Position numbers and translations under genes: made by a program
In this document: positions 1 to 9,473 of the stretch, piece after piece
Numbering within the stretch: position 1 is the first letter of the stretch
How the letters are laid out: each line of letters begins with the position of its first letter
The notes under the pieces: generated by a model
Told to the model about the DNA's origin: nothing
The model's database searches: none
What the model saw: only the letters and a program-made list of their open reading frames with translations
NCBI GenBank assembly: GCA_000333815.1
Contig: CAPI01000082.1
Span: forward strand, 1-49,487
DNA length: 49,487 bases
Source: [Collinsella] massiliensis
GTDB taxonomy: Bacteria; Actinomycetota; Coriobacteriia; Coriobacteriales; Coriobacteriaceae
Direction of reading: 5' to 3'

Positions 1-1267
1 CGGTCGCGCTCGGGGCCGTGTGGGCGTCGCGGGTCTGCGCTGCTCCATCGGCCGCATCGCGCTCCCCGCGTTCCTGCACGAGATGATACAGGCGCTCGAG
101 CTCGCGCGCATCCATGAGCTTCGGGACGGGGTAGAGCGGGTTGCCCTCGGCGTCGGCGTGGCGCGCCATCTCGGGGATATCCTCGTTGCGGATGCCCGCG
201 AGCTTCGTCGGGATCTGCATGGCGGCGTTCATCTCGCGCACCCATTGGATGAACGCGGTCGACGCATCATGGTCGTTCATGGCACCCGGGACCACGCCGG
301 CGCGGCGCGCGAGGTCGGCGAGGCGGTGCTCGCAGGACGCGCCGTACTCCTCCAGGACGTAGGGGAGCAGCACCGCGTTCGCGAGGCCGTGCGCGATGCC
401 GTACTGCCCGCCGAGCGAGTGCGCCACGGCGTGCACGTAACCCACGTAGGATTTCGTGAACGCGAGCCCCGCGCGATAGGCGGCGTGGAGCATGTGCTCC
501 CGCGCCTCGGCATCCGAGCCGTCGCGGTAGGCGCGCAGCAGGTAGGTGTGGATCTCGTGCACCGCCTGGATGGCGTTGGCGCGCGTGTCGCGCGTCGTGG
601 AGCGCCCGATGTAGGCCTCGACCGCGTGCACGAGCGCGTCCATGCCGGTCGTCGCGGTGATGCGCGGCGGCAGGCCGAGCGTGGTGCGGTAGTCGAGGAC
701 GGCGTAGCGCGGGATGAGCGCGAAGTCGTTGATGGGATACTTGTAGTGCGTCTCGCCGTCGGTGATGACGGCGGCGAGCGTCGTTTCCGACCCGGTGCCC
801 GCGGTGGTGGGCACGGCGATGAGGAGCGGTAGGGGAGCGAGCACCTTGAGGATCCCGCGCATGCGCTTGACGGGCTTGCGCGGGCGGGCGATGCGCGCAC
901 CGGCCGCCTTGGCGCAGTCCATGGCCGAGCCGCCGCCGAAGGCGATGATCGCCTCGCAGCCGTCGGCGAGGTAGCGCTCGCGCGCCGCCTCGACGTTCGC
1001 GATGGTGGGGTTCGGCACGACCTCGTCGAAGACGCTCGCCTCGATGCCGCGCGCGCTAAGCTCCCGGATGAGCGGGCGGGGGAGCCCGAGCTGCATGATG
1101 GTGGCGTCGGTCACGAGCAGCACGCGGCGGATGCCCTTCTCGTGCAGGAGCTCGGCCGTCTCCTCGAACGATCCGAGCGGTTTGGGTTCGCGATAGGGCA
1201 GAAGTGGGATCGCGAGGCGGAAACAGGTCTGGTAGGCACGGCACCAGAGCATGCGAACGGGATTCAT
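1..1267 (-). CDS. Iron-containing alcohol dehydrogenase (C-terminus cut by window edge)
   Basis: Group III (Fe-ADH fold) NAD(P)-dependent alcohol/aldehyde oxidoreductase. About 422 codons are visible, reading left from an ATG at 1267 with no stop before the edge. The N-terminal cofactor domain carries AIIAFGGGSAMDCAKAAG, the classic GGGSxxD dinucleotide motif, followed by PTTAGTGSETT. The C-terminal metal domain shows TGMDALVHAVEAY and then YVHAVAHSLGGQYGIAHG, which supply the Asp and three His ligands of the iron site. The first ~35 residues (MNPVRMLWCRAYQTCFRLAIP) precede the usual start of the fold; similar extensions occur in clostridial relatives. The gene diverges from gdhA. The substrate (1,3-propanediol, 4-hydroxybutyrate, butanol type) cannot be told from sequence. 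Confidence 0.9.
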   Translation of the reverse strand, partial: MNPVRMLWCRAYQTCFRLAIPLLPYREPKPLGSFEETAELLHEKGIRRVLLVTDATIMQLGLPRPLIRELSARGIEASVFDEVVPNPTIANVEAARERYLADGCEAIIAFGGGSAMDCAKAAGARIARPRKPVKRMRGILKVLAPLPLLIAVPTTAGTGSETTLAAVITDGETHYKYPINDFALIPRYAVLDYRTTLGLPPRITATTGMDALVHAVEAYIGRSTTRDTRANAIQAVHEIHTYLLRAYRDGSDAEAREHMLHAAYRAGLAFTKSYVGYVHAVAHSLGGQYGIAHGLANAVLLPYVLEEYGASCEHRLADLARRAGVVPGAMNDHDASTAFIQWVREMNAAMQIPTKLAGIRNEDIPEMARHADAEGNPLYPVPKLMDARELERLYHLVQERGERDAADGAAQTRDAHTAPSAT

Positions 1268-2970
<1,703 letters not shown>

Positions 2971-3036
2971 GGAGCACTGCATCGTCCCATCGGTTGGTAT
3001 CGTAGGTTCCGGCCGGTCATATACCCATGACGTTGC

Positions 3037-3073
3037 GCGGCTCGCACCGTAGCGTGCGAGCCGCTTTGCTTTT
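3037..3073 (+). terminator. Intrinsic terminator of gdhA
   Basis: A perfect 11-bp stem (GCGGCTCGCAC at 3037-3047 with its complement at 3054-3064) closes a 6-nt loop and is followed by TTTGCTTTT. Confidence 0.85.
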
Positions 3074-3104
3074 GGGCCCGATGCCTCGCCTCAACGGGGC
3101 GGGG

Positions 3105-3256
3105 TGGCCATTATTTCCAGATTTGTGACACGTTATGTGGAATATGGGGGTGTGCTTCGCTTACCGCCCTGATAGACGGCGTGGTTATCCCAGCTCTGGA
3201 GCAACCCCACCCCGATTTCCGCTGGATGCATGTCGCAAATCTGGAAAAAATGGCCA
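3105..3256. repeat. Long imperfect palindrome, 152 bp
   Basis: The outer 26-bp arms (3105-3130 and 3231-3256, beginning TGGCCATTATTTCCAG and ending in the complementary CTGGAAAAAATGGCCA) match at 24 of 26 positions. The arms continue inward as a weaker match (a GTGGAATATGGGGGTG stretch against the CCACCCCGATTTCCGC side) to a small GCC/GGC hairpin. No protein is encoded. It lies between the gdhA terminator and the 3' end of the leftward endonuclease-like gene. It could be a mobile palindrome (MITE or REP-like) or a structured RNA tail. Confidence 0.6.
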
Positions 3257-3300
3257 GCTTGGTTTCGTCGGGCTCTGTTGCGGGCGCTGATGCACATCCG

Positions 3301-4356
3301 TCAGCACGGTTTGAGCCCGAACGCCTCGCGCATGCCGTTGAGCAACCGCACGCGCCGCGCTGCGCCCTCCCGTGAACGATCCCTATATCTCATCTTGGCG
3401 CGGTGAAAGATCGTACTGCCCACGGCCTCGAGCGCCTCGACATCGCGAAGCGTGTCGTGGTTGAGCGCGATGACGGTTATACCGAGGGCGTTGAGCCCCC
3501 GGTTCCGATTCTCGTCATGTATGCGGGAGACGGTTTCGGCGTGATAGCCGCCGTTGTACTCAAGATCTACCCGTGCGCTCGGGATGAACGCGTCGCAGAT
3601 GGTATAGGGCATTCCTGAAGCGTTTGAGGCGAGTCGGTTGAAATCGATCCGGCGGTTGAGCTGCATCTCCTTGATCCCGATGCCTCCCAGGGAGATCGGC
3701 ATATGGAAGACCCCCGCCACGATCGCCTCCATGGGGGAGCGCGCGCCGTCAAGCAGGTTCGCGATGACCGACCGCGCCATCTTGACGCCCCGTACGTGGG
3801 GCATGCGCGCAACGACTCGGGCAAGGGCGGCGACCGTGGTCGCGGGCTCCGTTTCGAGGTACCCGGATGGGTCGGTCGAACCCTCGTCGCAATCCCAGCC
3901 GTCCCAGATGCCCTCGCACATGGAAAAGGTGCCGCACAGCTCATAGCCCAAGGCGAGCGCCTTGGGAAACGACAGCGTGGCGCAGCATTGGATGAAGGCG
4001 AGCTCCACCGACACCGAGAAGATGCCAGGAGCTGCTTCGAGGAGGGTCGCGCCGCGCGGGCTCACGCCCATGGTGTGGATGGAAACGTTCTCGCGGCGTC
4101 GGCGTGATGCCGAGCTCGAGGCGAGGAGGTGCACCCGCCGGGTGTCCTCGTCGCCCGGGCAGAACCCATGGCGCGCAAGCTCATCCAAGTCGACCGAGCG
4201 CGCGCTCGCGCGGGCTCGCGCCATGACGTCGCGCACCTCGCGCGCGGAGAGCGGCCGCCAGGGGAGGGCGGCATAGCGGCAGCGCGCGAAGCGGATGCCG
4301 CGCAGCGCGGACTCGTGGGAGACCACTATGACGGAAGGCGCTCGGTTCGTATCCAT
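3301..4356 (-). CDS. Orphan restriction-endonuclease-fold protein (DUF559/AbiEi C-terminal-like)
   Basis: A 351-residue soluble protein of unknown role. The C-terminal ~110 residues resemble the Vsr/DUF559 PD-(D/E)xK fold: SARVDLEYNGGYHAE gives the D-x-E pair and a His, followed by a helix rich in D/N/R and by LNALGITVIALNHDTLRD, the typical last strand. The N-terminal half starts MDTNRAPSVIVVSHESALRG and contains an Arg/Ser-rich segment. This layout recalls AbiEi-like toxins or regulators, but no AbiEii partner adjoins it and I see no clear winged helix. The frame is open much further upstream; I chose 4356 because a good promoter ends exactly there, so the mRNA is probably leaderless. Toxin, nuclease and DNA-binding regulator are all possible. 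Confidence 0.7.
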   Translation of the reverse strand: MDTNRAPSVIVVSHESALRGIRFARCRYAALPWRPLSAREVRDVMARARASARSVDLDELARHGFCPGDEDTRRVHLLASSSASRRRRENVSIHTMGVSPRGATLLEAAPGIFSVSVELAFIQCCATLSFPKALALGYELCGTFSMCEGIWDGWDCDEGSTDPSGYLETEPATTVAALARVVARMPHVRGVKMARSVIANLLDGARSPMEAIVAGVFHMPISLGGIGIKEMQLNRRIDFNRLASNASGMPYTICDAFIPSARVDLEYNGGYHAETVSRIHDENRNRGLNALGITVIALNHDTLRDVEALEAVGSTIFHRAKMRYRDRSREGAARRVRLLNGMREAFGLKPC

Positions 4357-4362
4357 AGGGAA

Positions 4363-4391
4363 GGTATAGCGGCTCCGCCGCCCGCCAGCAA
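4363..4391 (-). promoter_or_regulatory. Promoter for a leaderless transcript
   Basis: On the minus strand TTGCTG (4386-4391), a 17-bp spacer and TATACC (4363-4368) place the expected transcription start on the A of the ATG at 4356. Only six bases separate the -10 box from the start codon. The sequence just before the ATG (CTTCCCT) is pyrimidine-rich and cannot act as a ribosome site. Confidence 0.55.
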
Positions 4392-4540
4392 GCCCGGTGC
4401 GTCGCGCGGCTCCAATCTCCAGCGTTTCGCTACGCGATCGTTGCAAAAAACGCGAAAAACGGCCTTTTACGTGCGGAAATCTGACAGCCTTAGGGAGTTG
4501 GTGTGGAAAACGCCTCGACCGGGTGCGCTGCCGGACGGCG

Positions 4541-4546
4541 TATACT
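4541..4546 (+). promoter_or_regulatory. Candidate -10 box for the small membrane protein gene
   Basis: TATACT in the context GGCGTATACTGTC, 47 bp before the ATG at 4594. No convincing -35 box is visible. The same GTATACTGTC context recurs at 12580-12589. Confidence 0.35.
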
Positions 4547-4593
4547 GTCAGTGTCCTGTCATGCGCGCCGCGCCGAGGCGTTAGGGGTTTGGT

Positions 4594-4854
4594 ATGCAGC
4601 ATGAATACATCGCCATCGCGCTCGGGGCGGTTTCGATGGCGCTCTCGTTCGTCCCGTCCAGCATCGTCCAGATCATCGGCGTCCTCGTGGGCGTCGCGGC
4701 GTTCCGCCTGGCCCGCCGCGTCAAGCGCGAGGATTACCGCCGCGACATGCCCTGCACGATCGCCCAGGTCATGGGTGTCGCGGGCGCGGTCCTGTGCGCC
4801 GTCGTCCCCATACTCAACGTCGTGGGCTGGATCATCCTCTGGGTCACGGGCTGA
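4594..4854 (+). CDS. Small hydrophobic membrane protein (86 aa)
   Basis: Not recognised as a named family. Residues 5-38 are almost wholly hydrophobic (EYIAIALGAVSMALSFV, then IIGVLVGVAAFRLARR) and form one or two membrane segments. A basic loop (RRVKREDYRRD) follows, then a second hydrophobic stretch at about 58-84 (MGVAGAVLCAVVPILNVVGW). AGGGG lies 10 nt before the ATG and a TATACT box lies upstream, which supports expression. The alternating hydrophobic and basic pattern is unlikely to arise by chance in this GC-rich sequence. It precedes the amylosucrase but has a separate promoter signal between them, so a shared function is not implied. Confidence 0.65.
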   Translation: MQHEYIAIALGAVSMALSFVPSSIVQIIGVLVGVAAFRLARRVKREDYRRDMPCTIAQVMGVAGAVLCAVVPILNVVGWIILWVTG

Positions 4855-4858
4855 TTCA

Positions 4859-4867
4859 TGGTATAGT
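4859..4867 (+). promoter_or_regulatory. Extended -10 promoter candidate for the amylosucrase gene
   Basis: TGGTATAGT is an extended -10 element (TG-N-TATAGT) with no clear -35 box. It would give a leader of about 88 nt to the ATG at 4962. Confidence 0.4.
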
Positions 4868-4961
4868 TTCCTTGGCGACGGACATATGCGTGTGAAAGCA
4901 CGGTTGCAGCGGGGATCGAGGTTGCTCGATGACCCGTTGTGCTGATTCATGAGGAGCGCAT

Positions 4962-6860
4962 ATGTCTACCCGGCGAAAAAAGACGACACAACCCAATCCG
5001 CGCGGTTCGAAGGCCGCCCATCCCGCACCGGACGCGTTCGACGAGCGGCTCGCGCGCCATCACGACGAGCTGCGCTGGCTCTATATGGAGCTGTACGGCA
5101 ACGGCGACATGTTCGCCGAGCTTATCCACACCATGCGCTACTACTACGACGAGCGCCCGAAGGCGCTGCGCGCGCTCGATGCGAAGCGCGAGGCTGAGGG
5201 CGCCTGGTATCGCGACCAGAAGATGCTCGGCATGCAGATGTACATCGATAACTTCGCGGGCACCATCAAGGGGGTCGAGGAGAGGCTCCCGTACCTCGAG
5301 CGGTGCAACGTGACCTGCATCCACCTCATGCCGTTCCTTGACACGCCGCTCGACAAGAGCCGTTCGGACGGCGGCTACGCGGTGAGCGATTTCCGCCGCG
5401 TGCGACCCGACCTGGGCACCATGGACGACCTCGCGCACTTGGCGGCGACCTGCCATGAGCACGGCATCAGCCTGTGCATGGACTTCGTGATGAACCACAC
5501 GTCCGGGGACCATGAGTGGGCGCGGCGGGCGCGCGCCGGCGAGGGCGAGTACATGAGCCGGTACTTCTTCGAGGCGAACCCCGCGGTGATCGAGCGCTAT
5601 TCGCGTGACGTGCCCCAGGTGTTCCCCACGACGGCGCCGGGGCACTTCACCTACCTGCCCGAGCTCGGCCAGAGCGTCATGACGCAGTTCTACCCCTACC
5701 AATGGGACCTCAACTACCGCAACCCGCGCGTGTTCAACGAGATGATGTACAACTTCCTGTTCCTCGCGAACCAGGGCATGGACATCATCCGTCTCGATGC
5801 CGTCCCCTACATCTGGAAGGAGCTCGGCACGAATTGCCGCAACCTCCCGCAGGTCCACACCATCGTGCGCATGATGCGCATGATCGGCGAGGTCGTCTGT
5901 CCCGGCATCGCGCTGCTGGGCGAAGTGGTCATGGCGCCCGTAGAGGTCGTGCCCTACTTCGGCACCCCGGAGAAGCCCGAGTGCCACATGCTCTACAACG
6001 TGACCACGATGGCCACGACCTGGCACACCGTCGCCACGCGCGACACGCGCCTGCTGCGCAGCCAGCTCGGCGCCGTGTGCTCGCTGCCCGCCTCGTACAC
6101 CTTCCTCAACTACCTGCGCTGCCACGACGACATCGGCTGGGGCCTCGACTATCCGCTCCTCGCGTCCTGGGGCCAGCGCGAGGTGGAGCACAAGCGCTTC
6201 CTCAACGACTACTTCCTGGGGTGGGCGCCGGGCAGCTCGAGCCGCGGCGCGCTCTACAACGCCGATCCCGTCACGGGCGACGCGCGCTTCTGCGGCACGA
6301 CGGCCTCGATGTGCGGTATCGAGGCGGCGGGCTTCGAGGGCGACGCGGCGAAGATGGACGTCGCCATCGCGCAGGACCTCATGCTCCACGCCTACATGCT
6401 CACCCAGTCCGGCCTCCCCATCATCTACAGCGGCGATGAGGTCGCCCAGGTGAACGACTACAGCTACGTCGAGGATCCCGAGCGCGCGGACGATTCGCGC
6501 TACATCCACCGCGGCCGCTTCCCCTGGGAGCTCACCGAGCGCATCGACGAGGAGGGGAGCGTCCAGCAGCGCATCTTCGACGGGCTGCAGCTCCTCGAGC
6601 GCGTGCGCCGCGAGGACCCGGTGTTCTCGGCCGGGGCGCGCGTGTGGCCGAAGGACTACAGCGACCCCGCGATCCTGTGGATCGTGCGCGAGGTCGACGG
6701 CGAGACGTTGCACGCCGTGTTCAACTTCAGCGACCAGCCCAAGACCGTGTGGATGCCCGAGCCCGCCGAGTACACCGACCTCGTAGCCGGCACAAATGAG
6801 GAAGTCGCCACCGTCGACCTCCCCGCCTGGGGCTTCACCTGGCTCAAGCACATCTGGTAG
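4962..6860 (+). CDS. Amylosucrase-like GH13 glucosyltransferase
   Basis: A sucrose-acting GH13 enzyme (subfamily 4 character) that splits sucrose and transfers or releases glucose. Of 632 residues, the (beta/alpha)8 barrel shows LMPFLDTPLDKSRSDGGYAV (an amylosucrase hallmark), DFVMNHTS near 174, nucleophile Asp279 in DIIRLDAVPYIWKELG, acid/base Glu321 in ALLGEVVMAP, and HDD at 388-390. The C-terminal beta domain ends in FNFSDQP and WGFTWLKHIW. GAGGAG at 4951-4956 sets the ATG at 4962. It lies upstream of the alpha-galactoside transporter genes, where other bacteria often carry sucrose phosphorylase, so it probably consumes sucrose freed from raffinose. Sucrose hydrolase activity is an alternative. 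Confidence 0.85.
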   Translation: MSTRRKKTTQPNPRGSKAAHPAPDAFDERLARHHDELRWLYMELYGNGDMFAELIHTMRYYYDERPKALRALDAKREAEGAWYRDQKMLGMQMYIDNFAGTIKGVEERLPYLERCNVTCIHLMPFLDTPLDKSRSDGGYAVSDFRRVRPDLGTMDDLAHLAATCHEHGISLCMDFVMNHTSGDHEWARRARAGEGEYMSRYFFEANPAVIERYSRDVPQVFPTTAPGHFTYLPELGQSVMTQFYPYQWDLNYRNPRVFNEMMYNFLFLANQGMDIIRLDAVPYIWKELGTNCRNLPQVHTIVRMMRMIGEVVCPGIALLGEVVMAPVEVVPYFGTPEKPECHMLYNVTTMATTWHTVATRDTRLLRSQLGAVCSLPASYTFLNYLRCHDDIGWGLDYPLLASWGQREVEHKRFLNDYFLGWAPGSSSRGALYNADPVTGDARFCGTTASMCGIEAAGFEGDAAKMDVAIAQDLMLHAYMLTQSGLPIIYSGDEVAQVNDYSYVEDPERADDSRYIHRGRFPWELTERIDEEGSVQQRIFDGLQLLERVRREDPVFSAGARVWPKDYSDPAILWIVREVDGETLHAVFNFSDQPKTVWMPEPAEYTDLVAGTNEEVATVDLPAWGFTWLKHIW

Positions 6861-6926
6861 GAACCCGTTTGCGAGTACGTAACCCGCTCATCTGAGATAC
6901 GTTCTCCGCATCAACGGCCGAGCCAT

Positions 6927-7044
6927 CCGCCCTCCCGCCGGGGCAGGCGCTCGCTCCGGCGCAGTTCCGCAGAAACGGCCCTCCCAGGGCCGTTTCGAGG
7001 ACTGTCTGAGCACGGAGGGAGCGCCGGCCCCGGCGGGAGGGCGG
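6927..7044. repeat. Nested palindromic element, 118 bp, between convergent genes
   Basis: Perfect 18-bp terminal inverted repeats (CCGCCCTCCCGCCGGGGC at 6927-6944, its complement at 7027-7044) enclose an imperfect arm and a perfect central hairpin with an 11-bp stem (GAAACGGCCCT at 6972-6982, CCC loop, complement at 6986-6996). Read on the minus strand, the hairpin is flanked by CAGTCCTCG and CTGCGGAACTG. The same core flanks and similar ends occur in the element at 31407-31510. It lies between the 3' ends of the amylosucrase and AraC genes and could stop transcription in both directions. Confidence 0.7.
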
Positions 7045-7052
7045 AGCGCTCG

Positions 7053-7907
7053 CTACCGTTGCGCGTGCTGCTGGCGCCAAGCCCTGGGCGAGAGCCCGCG
7101 GGCGTTCTTGAACGCGCGCGAGAAGTGCAGCTGGTTGGGGTACCCCACCGCGCGGCCCACCTCGCCCACGGAAAGGTTCGAGAGCTTGAGCAGCTCGCAG
7201 GCCTTCTCGATGCGGAACCCGATGAGGAACTGCTGCGGCGAGACGCCCATCGCGTCGCGGAACACCTTGCCGAAGTAGCTGCGGTTGAGCCCGGCGTTGC
7301 GCGCGATGTCCTCGACCGTGATGTCGCCCTGGTAGTTCTGCTCGATGTAGGCGAGGGCGTTGTCCACGTAGAAGCTGTGCAGGCGGCTCGAGGCGCCCGA
7401 GCGGTGCGGCCGCGCTGACCCGAGGAAGGCGTCGAAGAACAGGTAGGCGCACGCCACGAGGTAGAACTGCGAGGCGCTGCGGTGCTCGAGCAGGCTGCGC
7501 ATGGCGTCGACCATCTGCTCGCAGCGCTCCTCGTCTTGCGCCTGGTACACCGGGGAGGCGGGGGAGAAGCCCAGGCGGTCGAGGTTGGACTTCACATGCG
7601 CGCCGTCGAACTCGATCCAGATGTACTCCCAGGGCTCATCGAGGTCGGCGACATAGGTGGTGATCTGGCCGGGGAAGATGAGGAACCCCTCGCCCGCGTG
7701 GAGCTCGTGGACGGTCGCGCTCCCCATCTCGTCGGTGGCGGTGAGCGACCCTTTCCCCTCAAGAATGAAATGGAAGAGGTAGTGGCTTCGGCGCGCGGGA
7801 CCGAAGGCGTGCCCCGGCGTGCACACCTCGCGGCCGTACTGGTAGGGCATGAGGTCGGTGAAGACACCGCCCTCGAAGGTTGAAAACTCGATCTCGTGTG
7901 GACGCAT
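7053..7907 (-). CDS. AraC-family regulator, likely controls the alpha-galactoside locus
   Basis: A transcription regulator of 284 residues with an N-terminal cupin sensor and a C-terminal double helix-turn-helix. The sensor has HYLFHFILEGKGSL and AGEGFLIFPGQ. The DNA-binding part (about 183-284) has DITVEDIARNAGLNRSYFGK, VFRDAMGVSPQQFL and the second-helix signature VGRAVGYPNQLHFSRAFKNA. The frame also allows an ATG at 7919, but GGAGG at 7913-7917 lies inside that extension, 5 nt before the ATG at 7907, so I take 7907. Divergent transcription from the msm-type operon fits the MsmR/RafR arrangement; the effector is probably an alpha-galactoside. Confidence 0.92.
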   Translation of the reverse strand: MRPHEIEFSTFEGGVFTDLMPYQYGREVCTPGHAFGPARRSHYLFHFILEGKGSLTATDEMGSATVHELHAGEGFLIFPGQITTYVADLDEPWEYIWIEFDGAHVKSNLDRLGFSPASPVYQAQDEERCEQMVDAMRSLLEHRSASQFYLVACAYLFFDAFLGSARPHRSGASSRLHSFYVDNALAYIEQNYQGDITVEDIARNAGLNRSYFGKVFRDAMGVSPQQFLIGFRIEKACELLKLSNLSVGEVGRAVGYPNQLHFSRAFKNARGLSPRAWRQQHAQR

Positions 7908-7963
7908 GACATCCTCCATCGCGTCGTGACCGGCTGCGTCGCTGTGCCGTGCACTTATGGCGT

Positions 7964-7993
7964 ACTATATACCAAAATGCGATAAATAATCAA
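7964..7993 (-). promoter_or_regulatory. Promoter of the AraC-family gene
   Basis: On the minus strand TTGATT (7988-7993), an 18-bp spacer and TATAGT (7964-7969) give a leader of about 50 nt before the start at 7907. Confidence 0.5.
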
Positions 7994-8345
7994 CAAGGGT
8001 ATATAATTCCTCTATAGATGTCGCAATATGATATATAAGCCTAATACATCATAAAACGTCGGCAATTACGTGGGCAAATACAGTATAGCGCTCCTGTGAA
8101 GACCTCCATCTGGTAGGGGAAATTTGATACCGTTGACCCCTCCTTTTCGACCGTCTATCGAATTTCCGGTAAAACTATACAAACTATTTACCCATATTTA
8201 CCAGCGCTAACAAGAATTAAGTAAGTATTTATAGCTAAGTATGTGTATAACCTAGCAAAAGGATAATTTTTACTATGGACACATACGCTTTGTCTGTCGC
8301 CTACGTCAAAGCAGGTCAAGAGCTCACGTTGGAAGGGGAAGCTCG
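7994..8345 (+). promoter_or_regulatory. AT-rich control region of the transporter operon
   Basis: This stretch is the most AT-rich of the window. Candidate promoter boxes are TTGACC (8133-8138), 17 bp and TATCGA (8156-8161). Just downstream lie two 10-bp direct repeats, TATTTACCCA (8185-8194) and TATTTACCAG (8195-8204), in phase with one helical turn, and an inverted GGTAAA at 8169-8174. These are plausible AraC-protein half-sites. The transporter gene has its own ribosome site (GGAAGGGGAAG) just before 8346. Confidence 0.45.
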
Positions 8346-9455
8346 ATGGCAGGACTCACGCTCGAACACGTTGGCAAGAAGTACCCCAATGGCTATGAGG
8401 GGGTGAAGGACTTCAACCTCGAGATCGCCGACAAGGAATTCATCATCTTCGTCGGTCCCTCTGGGTGCGGCAAGTCCACGACCCTCCGCATGATCGCCGG
8501 CCTCGAGGACATCACCTCGGGCACGCTCAAGATCGACGGCCGCGTTGTGAACGACGTCGAGCCGAGCGAGCGCGACATCGCTATGGTCTTCCAGAACTAT
8601 GCCCTCTACCCGCACATGACGGTCTACGAGAACATGGCCTTCCCGCTGCGCTTGCGCAAGGTGGACAAGGCCGAGATCGACAAGGCCGTCCACGAGGCCG
8701 CGCGCATCCTCGACCTCGAGAAGCTGCTCGACCGCAAGCCGTCGGCGCTCTCCGGCGGCCAGCGCCAGCGCGTCGCCATGGGTCGCGCCATCGTGCGCAA
8801 GCCCAAGGTCTACCTCATGGACGAGCCGCTCTCGAACCTCGACGCCAAGCTGCGCGTCCAGATGCGCGCCGAGATCTCGAAGCTCCACGACCGCCTGGGC
8901 GCCACGATCATCTACGTCACGCACGACCAGACGGAGGCCATGACGCTCGGCACGCGCATCGTCGTCATGAAGGAAGGCGTCATGCAGCAGGTGGACACGC
9001 CGTCCAAGCTCTACGCCGAGCCCTGCAACCTCTTCGTCGCCGGCTTCATCGGCAGCCCCCAGATGAACTTCATCGATGCCACGGTGGGCGAGGCCGAGGG
9101 CAAGATCACGCTCACCTTCGGCGGGAACACCATCTCCGTGCCCGAGTCGAAGGCCGAGGCGCTCAAGCCCTACATCGGCCGGGTCGTCATCGCCGGCATC
9201 CGCCCGGAGGACGTCATCGAGGAGCACGAGCACGCCGAGGACAAGCGCCTCTCCGAGCCCATCGACTCGCTCGTCACGGTCTACGAGCTCCTGGGCGCCG
9301 AGGCCATGATCTACGGCGACGTGGACGGCGGCGCCATCTCCGCGCACGTGTCCGCCACGAACCCCGCGCGCACCGGCAGCCGCATCAGGGTCGCCTTCGA
9401 CATGGACAAGCTCCATGTATTCGACAAGGAGACCGAGCTGGCCATCGTCCACTAG
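8346..9455 (+). CDS. msmK: Sugar ABC transporter ATPase, MsmK/UgpC type
   Basis: Cytoplasmic ATPase that powers the adjacent alpha-galactoside importer. 369 residues is standard for the family. Walker A is GPSGCGKST near 38-46, the Q-loop is VFQNYALYPHMTV, the ABC signature is LSGGQRQRVAMGRAI, Walker B is VYLMDEPLSNLDAK and the switch His is in YVTHDQTEA. The C-terminal ~130 residues form the TOBE/OB regulatory domain (GSPQMNFI, AGIRPEDVIE). It opens the operon and is followed by the binding protein after 18 bp. MsmK-type ATPases often serve several sugar importers, so it may not be dedicated to this one. Confidence 0.95.
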   Translation: MAGLTLEHVGKKYPNGYEGVKDFNLEIADKEFIIFVGPSGCGKSTTLRMIAGLEDITSGTLKIDGRVVNDVEPSERDIAMVFQNYALYPHMTVYENMAFPLRLRKVDKAEIDKAVHEAARILDLEKLLDRKPSALSGGQRQRVAMGRAIVRKPKVYLMDEPLSNLDAKLRVQMRAEISKLHDRLGATIIYVTHDQTEAMTLGTRIVVMKEGVMQQVDTPSKLYAEPCNLFVAGFIGSPQMNFIDATVGEAEGKITLTFGGNTISVPESKAEALKPYIGRVVIAGIRPEDVIEEHEHAEDKRLSEPIDSLVTVYELLGAEAMIYGDVDGGAISAHVSATNPARTGSRIRVAFDMDKLHVFDKETELAIVH

Positions 9456-9473
9456 CCCGAGAGGAGAGCAGAT

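Noticed and set aside
4880-4925. Catabolite (cre) operator before the amylosucrase gene
   Set aside because: TGAAAGCACGGTTGC has only partial similarity to the cre consensus and no supporting copy was found near the other locus promoters.
4947-6851. Long minus-strand open frame opposite the amylosucrase gene
   Set aside because: Composition (Val/His/Arg/Asp-rich, no motifs) is that of an antisense shadow; the plus-strand frame carries all GH13 catalytic motifs.
7908-8345. Recent horizontal insertion because of the low G+C
   Set aside because: The flanking genes have the same codon style as the rest of the window, so the AT-rich patch is better explained as a regulatory region.
8275-8407. 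Short ORF starting ATGGACACATACGC just before msmK and overlapping it
   Set aside because: No ribosome site at proper distance and no recognisable protein; it runs out of frame into msmK.
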